Assembly (NCBI GenBank): GCA_034409055.1
Contig: DAOUMU010000567.1
Span: 1-9,471 of the forward strand
Reading direction: 5' to 3'
From: DAOUMU01 sp034409055
GTDB taxonomy: Bacteria; Chloroflexota; Anaerolineae; 4572-78; J111
Length of the DNA stretch: 9,471 bases
A program made the position numbers and the translations under genes. Every line of letters starts with the position of its first letter. The stretch's first letter is position 1. Below are positions 1 through 6,610 of this stretch, piece by piece. The notes beneath the pieces were generated by a model, which saw nothing but the letters and a program-made list of their open reading frames with translations, did not search any database and had not been told where the DNA came from.

Positions 1-196
1 GCACCACGCTCTCCTTGACGCTCAGATCGACCAGATTGGCCTCAATTTCGCCGGTGGCTTCGATGGTTAGCTCAAGCTTGACCTCGACCCCCGCCTCGGC
101 CAGGGGTTTGATGATGGCCTGGTAGAAGTCGTACCACTGGCGCCAATCGACCGGGGTGTTGATGGTTACCCGTTGTGATAGGTTTGCAGTTGGGGT
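1..196 (-). pseudogene. Out-of-frame C-terminal continuation of the DUF499 ATPase (partial, runs off left edge)
   Basis: Downstream of the ATPase stop, the -1 frame is open from 196 to the window edge and begins just after a TGA at 199-197. It reads QRVTINTPVDWRQWYDFYQA, then IIKPLAEAG, 'VKLELTIEATGEIEANLVDL' and 'SVKESV'. This is well-formed protein with the look of the usual DUF499 C-terminus (Trp-rich 'DWRQWYDFY', then a beta-rich 'VELTIEA' stretch). It has no plausible start of its own and follows the Pro-rich linker directly, so I read it as the detached end of the same protein. Restoring one base in the interval 166-199, for example near 170-175, would join both parts. True loss of function, a one-base sequencing or assembly error, and recoding are the alternatives; no classical slippery heptamer is visible. 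Confidence 0.8.
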
Positions 197-3100
197 TCAG
201 GCTGCGGTTGGGGTGGCGGTTTGATGAGCGCAGGTTCACCCTCCGGTGCTGGTTGGGGTTCGGGCGGGGGTTGGGGCTCAGGTTCGGGTTCCTCCACTTG
301 CAGCCATCGTTCGGCCAGGGCCGGACGTAACAGCCAGGCCCCTTCGACAATGGCGAAGGTCCCGGCGGGCAAGGTGTCGCTAAAATGAATGGTGTCGAAG
401 TCGGTGCCGTCCCCCAGAGCGTAGGCAAACAGCCCCCGCTGCACCCCCCAGGCGATGGTCTGCTGCAAGGCATCCGGGCCGGTCAGCATGGGCAGGTAGG
501 GGAAACGGCAGAAATAATCCCACAAGGTGGCCACATTGATCTGTTCTTCCTCGGCAGCCCACAGCCGCCATTGCTCCCGTTTGCCTTCGCTAATGAGCCG
601 GGGATCCAGCCGTTCCAACAAACGCTCGTCATCGATAAGCCGTTTGCGCACCCGCCCGGCCAGGGTATGCTCACCAGGGCGGTAGCCGGGGAAGCCGTGT
701 TCTTGCCGCACCCAGAGGGAAGAATGAAGGCCGGGGGCTGAGGGCTGAAGTTCTGCTTCAGCCGGGGTCAGACCTTCGCCTGCCGCCTTCATCCCGCCGG
801 CCTGTTCCTTTTTGAGGCCGGCGGGAGCAATGGTGACCGTGTAAGCGCCCCACACCGCCCCGGGCAGGCCCTTCCGGGCTTGATCTAACTGGGTTCTTAG
901 CTCCTCGGTCTGTTCCCCGGACAGGCCACCGCCCCCCTGTCCTGAGCTTGTCGAAGGGCGGTACTGCCGCTCAATAGCTTCCAGGGCCAGCAGTCTGACC
1001 GCTGTGTCTTCCATCACGTGCACCCCTTCCGTGGTGGGTAGCAGGAAAACGAGGGAGTTCTTGAACTGGCGGAAGGTGTTACCGGCGCTGCTGAGGATAT
1101 TTTCGATGAAGGCCCGCGTTTTCTTCTGCCGGCCTTCATCTTGACTCCAGGCATAAGGCGGGTCGAGGACAACCAGGGTCAACAAGGGACGATTGGCCAC
1201 TTGACCCGGTTCGTCGGGCCAGATGACTAAATTGGGGAAGGTGCGTTCGCCGACGATCTCCTCGACCACCGTTTTAATTCGCTCGCGAACGGTGTCCGGT
1301 TCCTGGCGCATGGCGTCCATGCGGGTGACCAGCATCTGGTTCAGGTTAGGTTGGCTGTCAATGCGGTAGGTGTTCTCGTGGATCACCAGATACCACAAGC
1401 GGGCGCGGAGCTTGTCCATAGCATCGGCGGCCAGGGCCGGGACGAGGCCCGGCTGTAAGGCCGACAGCCACAACTGGGGACGTTCTGCTGAGGCGGTCCG
1501 TTGGGTGGCCCCGCTGTGGGAGTACATGAAGATGGCCGTGGCCAGGCTGGTGGCGATACAGTGGCGGGCGTAATCGCCGCCGGTGACCCGATCCAGGTAG
1601 GGGGCTTTGGACTCGCCGGTGCCGCCGATGTCGGAGAAGATGGCCGACTCGTAGCCGCCGCGATTGTCCACGTATTCCAATAGTTCGGCCCGGATTTCGC
1701 CGTTGTCCAGGTTGACGTGGGCCGGTTGGATGAGCGGCGTGGGCCGCTGCTGGCGGTACAGATCGCCAATAACCAGGGCCAGCAAGCGCAGCACCCCCCG
1801 GGTCCGCTGGAAACCGCTGATGCTGCCCCAGCGGTCGCGCAAGGTTTCGATAAGGGCCGGGTGGAAGGGATAGGCGCGGACCATTAGCTCCCGATACTCA
1901 GGGGCCTGAGCTTCCTGGGGGAAGTCGTTGGGGTGAGCGCGGTAGTAATCCCAGTAAGCCTGGGCTACCGCGCGGGCCTGGGCCTCGATTTGGGCCGGAT
2001 CGGTGTCAAACAGGCGGCGCTTGAGGATTTCGTACAGTTCTTCCCGCTCGGCACTGACCTCTACCTGACGGGTACGGCGCAGGATGCGGGTGGCCGTGTC
2101 AATTTCGCGGGCCGCGCGAATGGCCGCTTCGCCGATTTGCTCCGGTTCGCTGGAGGTCATGGTTAGCACCAGGGCCACGTTGTCGCTGGCGCTGACGGTC
2201 CGGGTCAGTTCCAGCAAAAACTCCTGGGCCTGGTCCGAGAGGTAGCCTTTGCCCACCGGGATGGCGCTGGCCTTGGTGATGTAGGACAGGGTTTCGTCCA
2301 AGAGAATGAGAGCCGGCCCGGCTTTCTCAAAGAGTTGGTCCAGGGCTTCGCTGCCGGGGGCGACCCGGCCTTCGTCGCTGCGACGGACCATGTCATACAA
2401 CTCAGGCCCCCCCAGGCGGTAGGCGATTTCGCCCCACAGGGTGTGCAGGGTCAGACCTTCGGGGGTGACCGTGGGTTGGCCGGGACTGATTTGGGCACAA
2501 TCTACGGCAGCAATCCGGGCCGCAGGAATCGAATCGACTCCGGCTTCGGCCAGTAGCTCTTGCACCGGTTCCAGATGCATCTCGTCCGCGCCGTGTTTGA
2601 CCATGTGATACAAGGCCAGCAGGGTGTGGGTCTTGCCGCCGCCAAACACGGTGGCCATCTGGGTGATGGCCACGCCGTCGTCGTGTCCAGCCAGGCGGCG
2701 CAGCACGCCCTTGAGGGTGGCCCGCAGCCCACGAGTGAGAAAAGTGCGCCGGAAAAACGTATTTGCGTCCTTATATTCAGGCACGGCCCGGCCCTCGATG
2801 ACCTTGGCCAGGTCTACGGCGAAGTCGCGTAGGTTGAGGCGGCCTTCCCGGATGTCCCGGTGGGGGATGGCGGTGTGCCACCAGGGGGGAAGAGATTGGA
2901 GATGGGGAGACGGGGAGATTGAGGGTTGGGGCAGGCGGTTGGTTTCGCGCAGGATGAGTTCGACCTGGTTGACGATGTAGGCGGCTTCGGCGGGGTCGGG
3001 TTCGTGACCTTCGTGGACGGCCCGGTTGCGGATGTCAACCAGCGGTCCCAGGGCATTGACGTTGAGAAAGGTCAGGCTCAGGCCCAGGGTCTTTTGTAAA

Positions 3101-3357
3101 TCTTCAGACGCTTTGCTGGCCCGGTAGAGGCCGACTAACCGGCCCAGGGTGAGCTTGTTGAGGGGTTGTCCGCCGCCGACCTGCTCGATGGTTTGCACCA
3201 GTTGTTTCTGGCGAGCCGGAGGGGATTGGGCCAGGAGCTCATTGTAGAGTTCAACGAGTAGATTTTCCAGGGTGCTGGCGGCGGTTTGTACGGCCTGGGC
3301 ATGATGCTTTTGTTGCAGTAAGGTTTTGGCTTTGTTTAGGGTCTGGGGATAGTTCAT
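166..3357 (-). CDS. DUF499 (COG1483-type) AAA-like ATPase with N-terminal HEPN-like domain; 3' end frameshifted
   Basis: 1063 residues to the in-frame stop. Residues about 20-140 form a helical HEPN-like domain ending in RNRAVH (R110, H115), the R-x4-H signature of HEPN ribonucleases. Residues about 158-250 match the DUF499 block as I know it: 'PWWHTAIPHRDIREG', 'FFRRTFLTRG' and a Walker A 'FGGGKTHTLLALYH' (K242). Walker B is 'ALILLDETLSYI' (about 349-360), followed by 'LVLTMTSSEPE' (sensor-like). A winged-helix-like segment and a Pro/Glu-rich linker close the frame. The ATG at 3357 is supported by AGGAG six bases upstream, overlapping the stop of the preceding MNT gene. DUF499 proteins usually accompany DUF1156 methyltransferases in defence islands; the biochemical role is poorly known, and ATP-driven control of restriction or modification is inference. 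The gene also contains an 8-bp-period repeat (about residues 143-156), a dispersed repeat (about residue 800) and a hairpin. The expected C-terminal domain lies out of frame downstream (1-196), so as read the product is truncated. Family assignment is strong; HEPN assignment is moderate. Confidence 0.9.
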   Translation of the reverse strand: MNYPQTLNKAKTLLQQKHHAQAVQTAASTLENLLVELYNELLAQSPPARQKQLVQTIEQVGGGQPLNKLTLGRLVGLYRASKASEDLQKTLGLSLTFLNVNALGPLVDIRNRAVHEGHEPDPAEAAYIVNQVELILRETNRLPQPSISPSPHLQSLPPWWHTAIPHRDIREGRLNLRDFAVDLAKVIEGRAVPEYKDANTFFRRTFLTRGLRATLKGVLRRLAGHDDGVAITQMATVFGGGKTHTLLALYHMVKHGADEMHLEPVQELLAEAGVDSIPAARIAAVDCAQISPGQPTVTPEGLTLHTLWGEIAYRLGGPELYDMVRRSDEGRVAPGSEALDQLFEKAGPALILLDETLSYITKASAIPVGKGYLSDQAQEFLLELTRTVSASDNVALVLTMTSSEPEQIGEAAIRAAREIDTATRILRRTRQVEVSAEREELYEILKRRLFDTDPAQIEAQARAVAQAYWDYYRAHPNDFPQEAQAPEYRELMVRAYPFHPALIETLRDRWGSISGFQRTRGVLRLLALVIGDLYRQQRPTPLIQPAHVNLDNGEIRAELLEYVDNRGGYESAIFSDIGGTGESKAPYLDRVTGGDYARHCIATSLATAIFMYSHSGATQRTASAERPQLWLSALQPGLVPALAADAMDKLRARLWYLVIHENTYRIDSQPNLNQMLVTRMDAMRQEPDTVRERIKTVVEEIVGERTFPNLVIWPDEPGQVANRPLLTLVVLDPPYAWSQDEGRQKKTRAFIENILSSAGNTFRQFKNSLVFLLPTTEGVHVMEDTAVRLLALEAIERQYRPSTSSGQGGGGLSGEQTEELRTQLDQARKGLPGAVWGAYTVTIAPAGLKKEQAGGMKAAGEGLTPAEAELQPSAPGLHSSLWVRQEHGFPGYRPGEHTLAGRVRKRLIDDERLLERLDPRLISEGKREQWRLWAAEEEQINVATLWDYFCRFPYLPMLTGPDALQQTIAWGVQRGLFAYALGDGTDFDTIHFSDTLPAGTFAIVEGAWLLRPALAERWLQVEEPEPEPQPPPEPQPAPEGEPALIKPPPQPQPEPQLQTYHNG
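793..825. repeat. Perfect 11-bp inverted repeat within the ATPase gene
   Basis: CCCGCCGGCCT (793-803), an 11-base loop, then AGGCCGGCGGG (815-825). It encodes 'PAGLKKEQAGG'. The adjoining bases (about 730-790) encode Ala/Pro-rich filler 'GLTPAEAELQPSAPG'. The hairpin would be strong in mRNA or single-stranded DNA, and it looks like a small inserted palindromic element rather than a domain of the protein. Confidence 0.7.
936..960. repeat. Dispersed short repeat ('CCTGAGCTTGTCGAAGGG' type) within the ATPase gene
   Basis: CCTGTCCTGAGCTTGTCGAAGGGCG on the plus strand is translated as 'RPSTSSGQG' in the ATPase (about residues 798-806). This word recurs in many environmental bacterial genomes and its translation 'PSTSSGQ' is familiar. 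It sits in a Gly-rich variable stretch before 'GEQTEELRTQLDQARKGL'. Confidence 0.65.
2891..2930 (-). repeat. Imperfect 8-bp-period G/A-rich repeat inside the ATPase gene
   Basis: Plus-strand units are AGAGATTG, GAGATGGG, GAGACGGG, GAGATTGA, GGGTTGGG, about five degenerate copies with period 8. They encode 'PQPSISPSPHLQSL' at about residues 143-156, the linker between the HEPN-like domain and the DUF499 'PPWWHTAIPHRDI' block. It looks like inserted filler in a tolerant linker. Confidence 0.65.
3013..3030 (-). other. HEPN R-x4-H motif codons in the ATPase gene
   Basis: These codons read CGC AAC CGG GCC GTC CAC, giving R-N-R-A-V-H at residues 110-115 of the DUF499 protein, within 'LVDIRNRAVHEGHEP'. 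R-x4-6-H is the catalytic motif of HEPN ribonucleases. In HEPN toxins controlled by MNT partners an R-x4-H-x-Y form is known, with the Tyr modified by AMP. Here the residues after H are E-G-H, so that Tyr is absent. An intact motif suggests, but does not show, RNase activity. Confidence 0.6.
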
Positions 3358-3363
3358 CCTGTA

Positions 3364-3368
3364 CTCCT
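3364..3368 (-). promoter_or_regulatory. Shine-Dalgarno of the DUF499 ATPase, overlapping the MNT stop codon
   Basis: On the minus strand the junction reads TAGGAGTACAGGATG. The TAG ends the MNT gene, AGGAG overlaps it, and six bases separate AGGAG from the ATG at 3357. This geometry fixes the ATPase start and suggests translational coupling of MNT and ATPase. Confidence 0.8.
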
Positions 3369-3696
3369 ATTTTTGCACCGCAAAGGCGTGAGAAGTTTTT
3401 CGGGTCTCATAAATCACCTGGACGCTGTCCAGCACCTCATCTTTAATTTGGGGTTTTAGCCCATCCCGCAAAACCAAATCAACCGGATGCTGCAACAAGT
3501 CTGAAAGCTCCTGCATCACGCCAATGTAGGCCATCAGCCCAATTCGGACCTCCGGCTCAAACTCAACCAGTACGTCAACATCGCTCTCCGGCCCAAAATC
3601 ATCCCGCAGCACCGAACCAAACAAGGCCAGCCAGCGAATCTGATGTCGTTGGCAAAAGTCGGCCAGTTGTTCTTGAGAGATTTGGAAGTTTTTCAC
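3367..3696 (-). CDS. MNT-type minimal nucleotidyltransferase domain protein
   Basis: 109 residues. The nucleotidyltransferase signature is complete: 'LFGSVLRDDFGPESDVDVLV' has the G27-S28 pair and the D39-x-D41 metal-binding pair, and 'HPVDLVL' gives the likely third carboxylate (D73). Length and fold features fit the minimal nucleotidyltransferases (COG1669 type) that act as antitoxins to HEPN toxins, in characterised cases by adding AMP to the HEPN protein. There is no small HEPN gene next to it. Its closest partner is the HEPN-like domain at the N-terminus of the ATPase that starts 9 bases downstream. The start is a GTG (3696-3694), because a TAA in frame lies just upstream; a possible ribosome site AAAGGA (3709-3714) is 12 bases away, which is long and suggests weak initiation. 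Its GC content (about 53% in one sampled line) is between that of the core genes and the STAND gene. The nucleotidyltransferase call is firm; the antitoxin role is inference. Confidence 0.88.
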   Translation of the reverse strand: MKNFQISQEQLADFCQRHQIRWLALFGSVLRDDFGPESDVDVLVEFEPEVRIGLMAYIGVMQELSDLLQHPVDLVLRDGLKPQIKDEVLDSVQVIYETRKTSHAFAVQK

Positions 3697-3799
3697 AGAC
3701 TTTTAAATTCCTTTCTACTGTCTTTTAACCTGTTTTTAACAGGTTTCGCCTTATCAGCGGGGCGTTTCAACGCTCCGCACTCCGCACCGGGACTCATTT
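3697..3799 (-). other. Intergenic gap with a perfect 8-bp palindrome and short tandem filler
   Basis: This gap of about 100 bp is the longest break between the methyltransferase and the ATPase. It holds AACCTGTT-TTT-AACAGGTT (3727-3745), a perfect inverted repeat; a smaller one, GCGTT-TC-AACGC (about 3763-3774); and a heptamer doublet CTCCGCA (about 3773-3786). Neither hairpin is followed by a T-run on the minus strand, so I see no terminator. The gap could carry a promoter or operator for the MNT-ATPase pair, or an mRNA processing hairpin, but no clear -10/-35 pair is visible. Confidence 0.5.
3727..3745. repeat. Perfect 8-bp inverted repeat upstream of the MNT gene
   Basis: AACCTGTT, three T, AACAGGTT. 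The stem is A/T- and C/G-mixed with a 3-base loop, lies about 30 bases upstream of the GTG start of the MNT gene, and just precedes its possible ribosome site. It may be a regulator-binding site or an mRNA hairpin. It lacks the T-tail of an intrinsic terminator in either direction. Confidence 0.6.
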
Positions 3800-6610
3800 T
3801 TACAACAACCTTCTCTGCCGCGACACATCCGGCAAGGTATCCCGCCCCTGCAAAAAGCCCTCTAACAACCGGCGTTCGGCATCATCATCCGGCAGGATGT
3901 TGACGATGGTCTGGGCCACCAGCCGCACCTGCTCCTCTCGACCCTGGGCCGCCTCGGCCAGGAAGCGGGCCAAGCCGTCCCGGTCGCCTTTTTCCCACAG
4001 CACAGCGGCCCGGTGGAGCACGTCAATCACCCCGGCCTGGCGACCACTGCGGTCCGGCAGGCCCAACTCCTCACTCTTGCCCCGCTGCTTTGGCCCCAAC
4101 AGAGTGACCGTTTCGCCGCTTTGCTTGAGCAGGCCGCGCCGCTCCATCAAGGTGGAGACATCTGCGCCCAGGGCCATCGCCAGGCGCATAGCGTCGTCAA
4201 AGGGAATGGCTCCGCTGCCGTAGGCCCAGCGATGCAAAATGTAGTAGCGGGTGGCCGCATCCACACCGCCGACCCTGGCCGCGCCGCCGCCTGCCCTGAG
4301 CGCAGCCGAAGTGTTGAGAATGCGGTCCAGGGCATACTCGGCCACGGACGCCTGTACCAAATCTAGCAATTCCCGTACGCCGACCTCGCTGCCGTCCAGC
4401 CGGTAGACGTGGCGATAGCGGCCAAAGACCGACACCGCCGGGCCGATAGCACTGATGAAGAAATCCGCGCCGCGAATGCCTTGCTGCCAGAAGAAATCTA
4501 GCCGTTCTTTGATGGTGGTGGCTAACTCTTCGCGCACGTCGTCAAAGTAGCCCTCGATTTCGGTGGTGCGCACCCGGCAGACGATGAAGATGGAGGAGGC
4601 CAGGGCTGCGCTTTCCTGTGCCCGCAGGCGGCCGGGACGTTCGGTATGCAGGGGCCAGGAGGCGGTGACGACCAGCCCGGCTTCGAGCAGACTATTGAGT
4701 AGCATTTCCCAGGCAGTGGTAGATTTATGGGCAAAGACTACAGAAAAAATACCGTTCGGCTTGAGCACCCGGCGAGCCTCACTGAAGGCTCGGGTCATCT
4801 CCTGTTCATAAAAGACTTTGGCTGTTTCATCACCGTCGTGCCGAGCCGGTTCCTGGATGATCTCGCTGGACTTGGGAGTCAGTGGTGTTCGAAACAGGTC
4901 GGGATAGAGGAAACCGACCGACCGTTTGAGCCAAACATAAAAAAAGTCGCTCAAATCGGCATAGGGAACGGCGTCGTAGTAGGGTGGATCAGTAATGATC
5001 GCATCGAAGTGATCTTCGGAATAAGGCAAGCGGGTAGCGGTACCTTGATGAGCAATTGCCGTCATTTCGCTAGCTGCACTACTATGTTCAACAGCACGTA
5101 CTATCCAATCAATGTGACTATTCCAATTACCAGTGGAGTCACTAAAAGGGTTAAGCTCTACATAGTCCCAAATCATTGGCAGAGCTTGTCGACCAAAAAC
5201 ATGCTCAATTTTTTCTCCAATATTGTTCCAAATACATAACGTGGCGTTTTTATCTGCCAGTCGATCAATCGCCATAGCGAGTTCAGCCGCCACCGCCTTG
5301 GCTTGCCCCGATTCCATCCCCTGGGCCAGCATAGCTTCATAGGCGGCCTGCACCTGGCGGCTGAAAGTTAGTAAGGCTAGGGCCTGGCGGGCGTTGAACA
5401 AGTCACCCCAGCGGGTCAGGCCGTAACGTTGCACTCGAAAACCTAATGTGCCGATTACTGGCAGAGGTTCATCTGGCACATCCTCGTCCATCTCAGTCAG
5501 CAAAGCCAGAGCTTCTTGGAATAGTTCCTCATCCTGCTCGGTAAAAGGGCGATAGCCTTTACCGGATCCGTCTTGCTCGTAAATCACCGCCATTGGCGTT
5601 TCCCACATTCGCTCGCCCTGTCCTTCTTTGCGGATATACTCCACGTCAGCCACCTGACCACAAAACAGACAAGTCGCGTGCCCCCGGCTGGTAGTGCCTG
5701 CAGAGGGATCAAAATCATCGGTACGGCTTTTTGCTCCCAGATCAACCACTTCAAACCTTACCCGTTTGGTCGTATGGTCAACCACCGGCTTGAGGGCAAT
5801 CTTGCGGTTACTCTTCTTGGCCAGCCACCACTGGCGTACCAGGGGCATCTCGGCCCGGCAGGTGGGGTTGGGGCAGGTCACGGTCCGCGCCCAGAGGTAG
5901 CCCACAATGGTTTCGTCGCCCACCGGGTTCTCGTACAGGTGGCCGATTTCGTCCTTGGCCTGTTCCAGTACCCACTCCCCCCAGCGGCGCACCTCGTCGG
6001 CCAGTGTGGTTGCTTTCGTTTCGTACCCTGCCGGCATTTCCATCATTAGCTGCTGTGGCCGCTCCTGGCCGGGCAGTTCCATCTGTTTCACCCGTGTCCC
6101 TTTGCGACCCTGCGACCCTGCGCCCCTGCGACCTTGCGACCCTACTCCTCTGCCGTACTTTTGTGGATAAACCAACGTGCATAGCTCGATCAAGTGGGCC
6201 ACCGGGTTTAGCTCCACGGCGTGGGTCTCGCAGCCCAGGCGCAGGGCTTCCAGGCCGGTGGCACCGCCGCCCATAAAGGGATCGAGCAAACGGGGTGGGC
6301 CGTCGGGAAAAGCCTGGCGGATCAACTCGCGGGCCTGTTCAATGGCTTCGCTGTTGCCACCTTTCACCTGGTCCCAATCGACGATGGTTTCAATCAGGCG
6401 TTCCAGCTTTTGGCGTTCTTCGTCGCTCTCCGGAGCGGGGATGAGGGCGGCAAAGATAGCCGCCCGCATGGCAGCCAGCAGTCGCCGCGCCCACCAGATG
6501 TGCAGGGTGGAGATGTGGCCGTGGCGGATCGATTTTTCCCGGGCCGACTGCTCGCTGATTTTGGCCAGGGGGAGGGATATTTCGATGAGGCGTTTTTGGG
6601 GTTGGGTCAA
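3800..6610 (-). CDS. DUF1156 Zn-ribbon adenine-specific DNA methyltransferase (COG1743 type)
   Basis: 936 residues, near the usual family length. The N-terminal DUF1156 block 'KRLIEISLPLAKISEQSARE' and 'SIRHGHISTLHIWWARR' (to about 45) is diagnostic. 'LLDPFMGGGATGLEAL' (about 108-123) is the SAM-binding motif I. Two Cys pairs (C246-x4-C251 in 'CPNPTC' and C314-x2-C317 in 'CLFC') form the Zn ribbon. 'DAIITDPPYYDAVPYADLSD' (about 536-555) contains the DPPY catalytic motif of N6-adenine methyltransferases, followed by 'FSVVFAHKSTTAWEMLL'. The expected reaction is SAM-dependent methylation of adenine in DNA; the target site is unknown. The start is TTG at 6610 in a TTGA overlap with the STAND stop, with AAGGAG six bases upstream; it gives the family-typical N-terminus. 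Oddities: a five-copy 8-bp tandem repeat encodes residues 157-170, a dispersed repeat encodes about 764-773, and residues about 444-523 are encoded by a distinctly AT-richer patch. It probably marks self DNA or primes restriction together with the DUF499 ATPase. Confidence 0.95.
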   Translation of the reverse strand: MTQPQKRLIEISLPLAKISEQSAREKSIRHGHISTLHIWWARRLLAAMRAAIFAALIPAPESDEERQKLERLIETIVDWDQVKGGNSEAIEQARELIRQAFPDGPPRLLDPFMGGGATGLEALRLGCETHAVELNPVAHLIELCTLVYPQKYGRGVGSQGRRGAGSQGRKGTRVKQMELPGQERPQQLMMEMPAGYETKATTLADEVRRWGEWVLEQAKDEIGHLYENPVGDETIVGYLWARTVTCPNPTCRAEMPLVRQWWLAKKSNRKIALKPVVDHTTKRVRFEVVDLGAKSRTDDFDPSAGTTSRGHATCLFCGQVADVEYIRKEGQGERMWETPMAVIYEQDGSGKGYRPFTEQDEELFQEALALLTEMDEDVPDEPLPVIGTLGFRVQRYGLTRWGDLFNARQALALLTFSRQVQAAYEAMLAQGMESGQAKAVAAELAMAIDRLADKNATLCIWNNIGEKIEHVFGRQALPMIWDYVELNPFSDSTGNWNSHIDWIVRAVEHSSAASEMTAIAHQGTATRLPYSEDHFDAIITDPPYYDAVPYADLSDFFYVWLKRSVGFLYPDLFRTPLTPKSSEIIQEPARHDGDETAKVFYEQEMTRAFSEARRVLKPNGIFSVVFAHKSTTAWEMLLNSLLEAGLVVTASWPLHTERPGRLRAQESAALASSIFIVCRVRTTEIEGYFDDVREELATTIKERLDFFWQQGIRGADFFISAIGPAVSVFGRYRHVYRLDGSEVGVRELLDLVQASVAEYALDRILNTSAALRAGGGAARVGGVDAATRYYILHRWAYGSGAIPFDDAMRLAMALGADVSTLMERRGLLKQSGETVTLLGPKQRGKSEELGLPDRSGRQAGVIDVLHRAAVLWEKGDRDGLARFLAEAAQGREEQVRLVAQTIVNILPDDDAERRLLEGFLQGRDTLPDVSRQRRLL
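4291..4316. repeat. Second dispersed short repeat, 'CCCTGAGCGCAGCCGAAG' type, within the methyltransferase gene
   Basis: The plus strand reads CTGCCCTGAGCGCAGCCGAAG and then TGTTG. It shares CCTGAGC...CGAAG with the copy at 936-960, with a one-base-longer centre, and is translated as 'LNTSAALRAG' (about residues 764-773). It is followed by Gly/Ala filler before 'DAATRYYILHRWAYG', as expected for a repeat inserted in a surface loop. Confidence 0.6.
6103..6142 (-). repeat. 8-bp tandem repeat, five copies, inside the methyltransferase gene
   Basis: On the plus strand the units are TGCGACCC, TGCGACCC, TGCGCCCC, TGCGACCT, TGCGACCC without gaps. They encode the low-complexity 'GSQGRRGAGSQGRK' at residues 157-170, a loop between motif I and the Zn ribbon. 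Eight is not a multiple of three, so gain or loss of one unit would shift the frame and truncate the enzyme before its Zn ribbon and DPPY motif. Confidence 0.9.

Noticed and set aside
166..199. Programmed -1 ribosomal frameshift to join the ATPase halves
   Set aside because: No X-XXY-YYZ heptamer fits the zero frame; a one-base indel or sequence error is simpler.
72..473. Minus-strand frame rich in Pro/Asn over the ATPase 3' end
   Set aside because: Low-complexity shadow of the Pro/Glu-rich linker; neither the ATPase frame nor the frame of the detached C-terminal domain.
385..741. Plus-strand open frame over the ATPase gene
   Set aside because: Antisense shadow of a strongly supported GC-rich gene, with no ribosome site or recognisable domain.
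3727..3745. Intrinsic terminator after the methyltransferase
   Set aside because: No T-run follows the hairpin on the minus strand; AAAAGACAG follows instead.
6103..6142. CRISPR-like array
   Set aside because: Units are 8 bp and contiguous without spacers; it is a simple tandem repeat in coding sequence.
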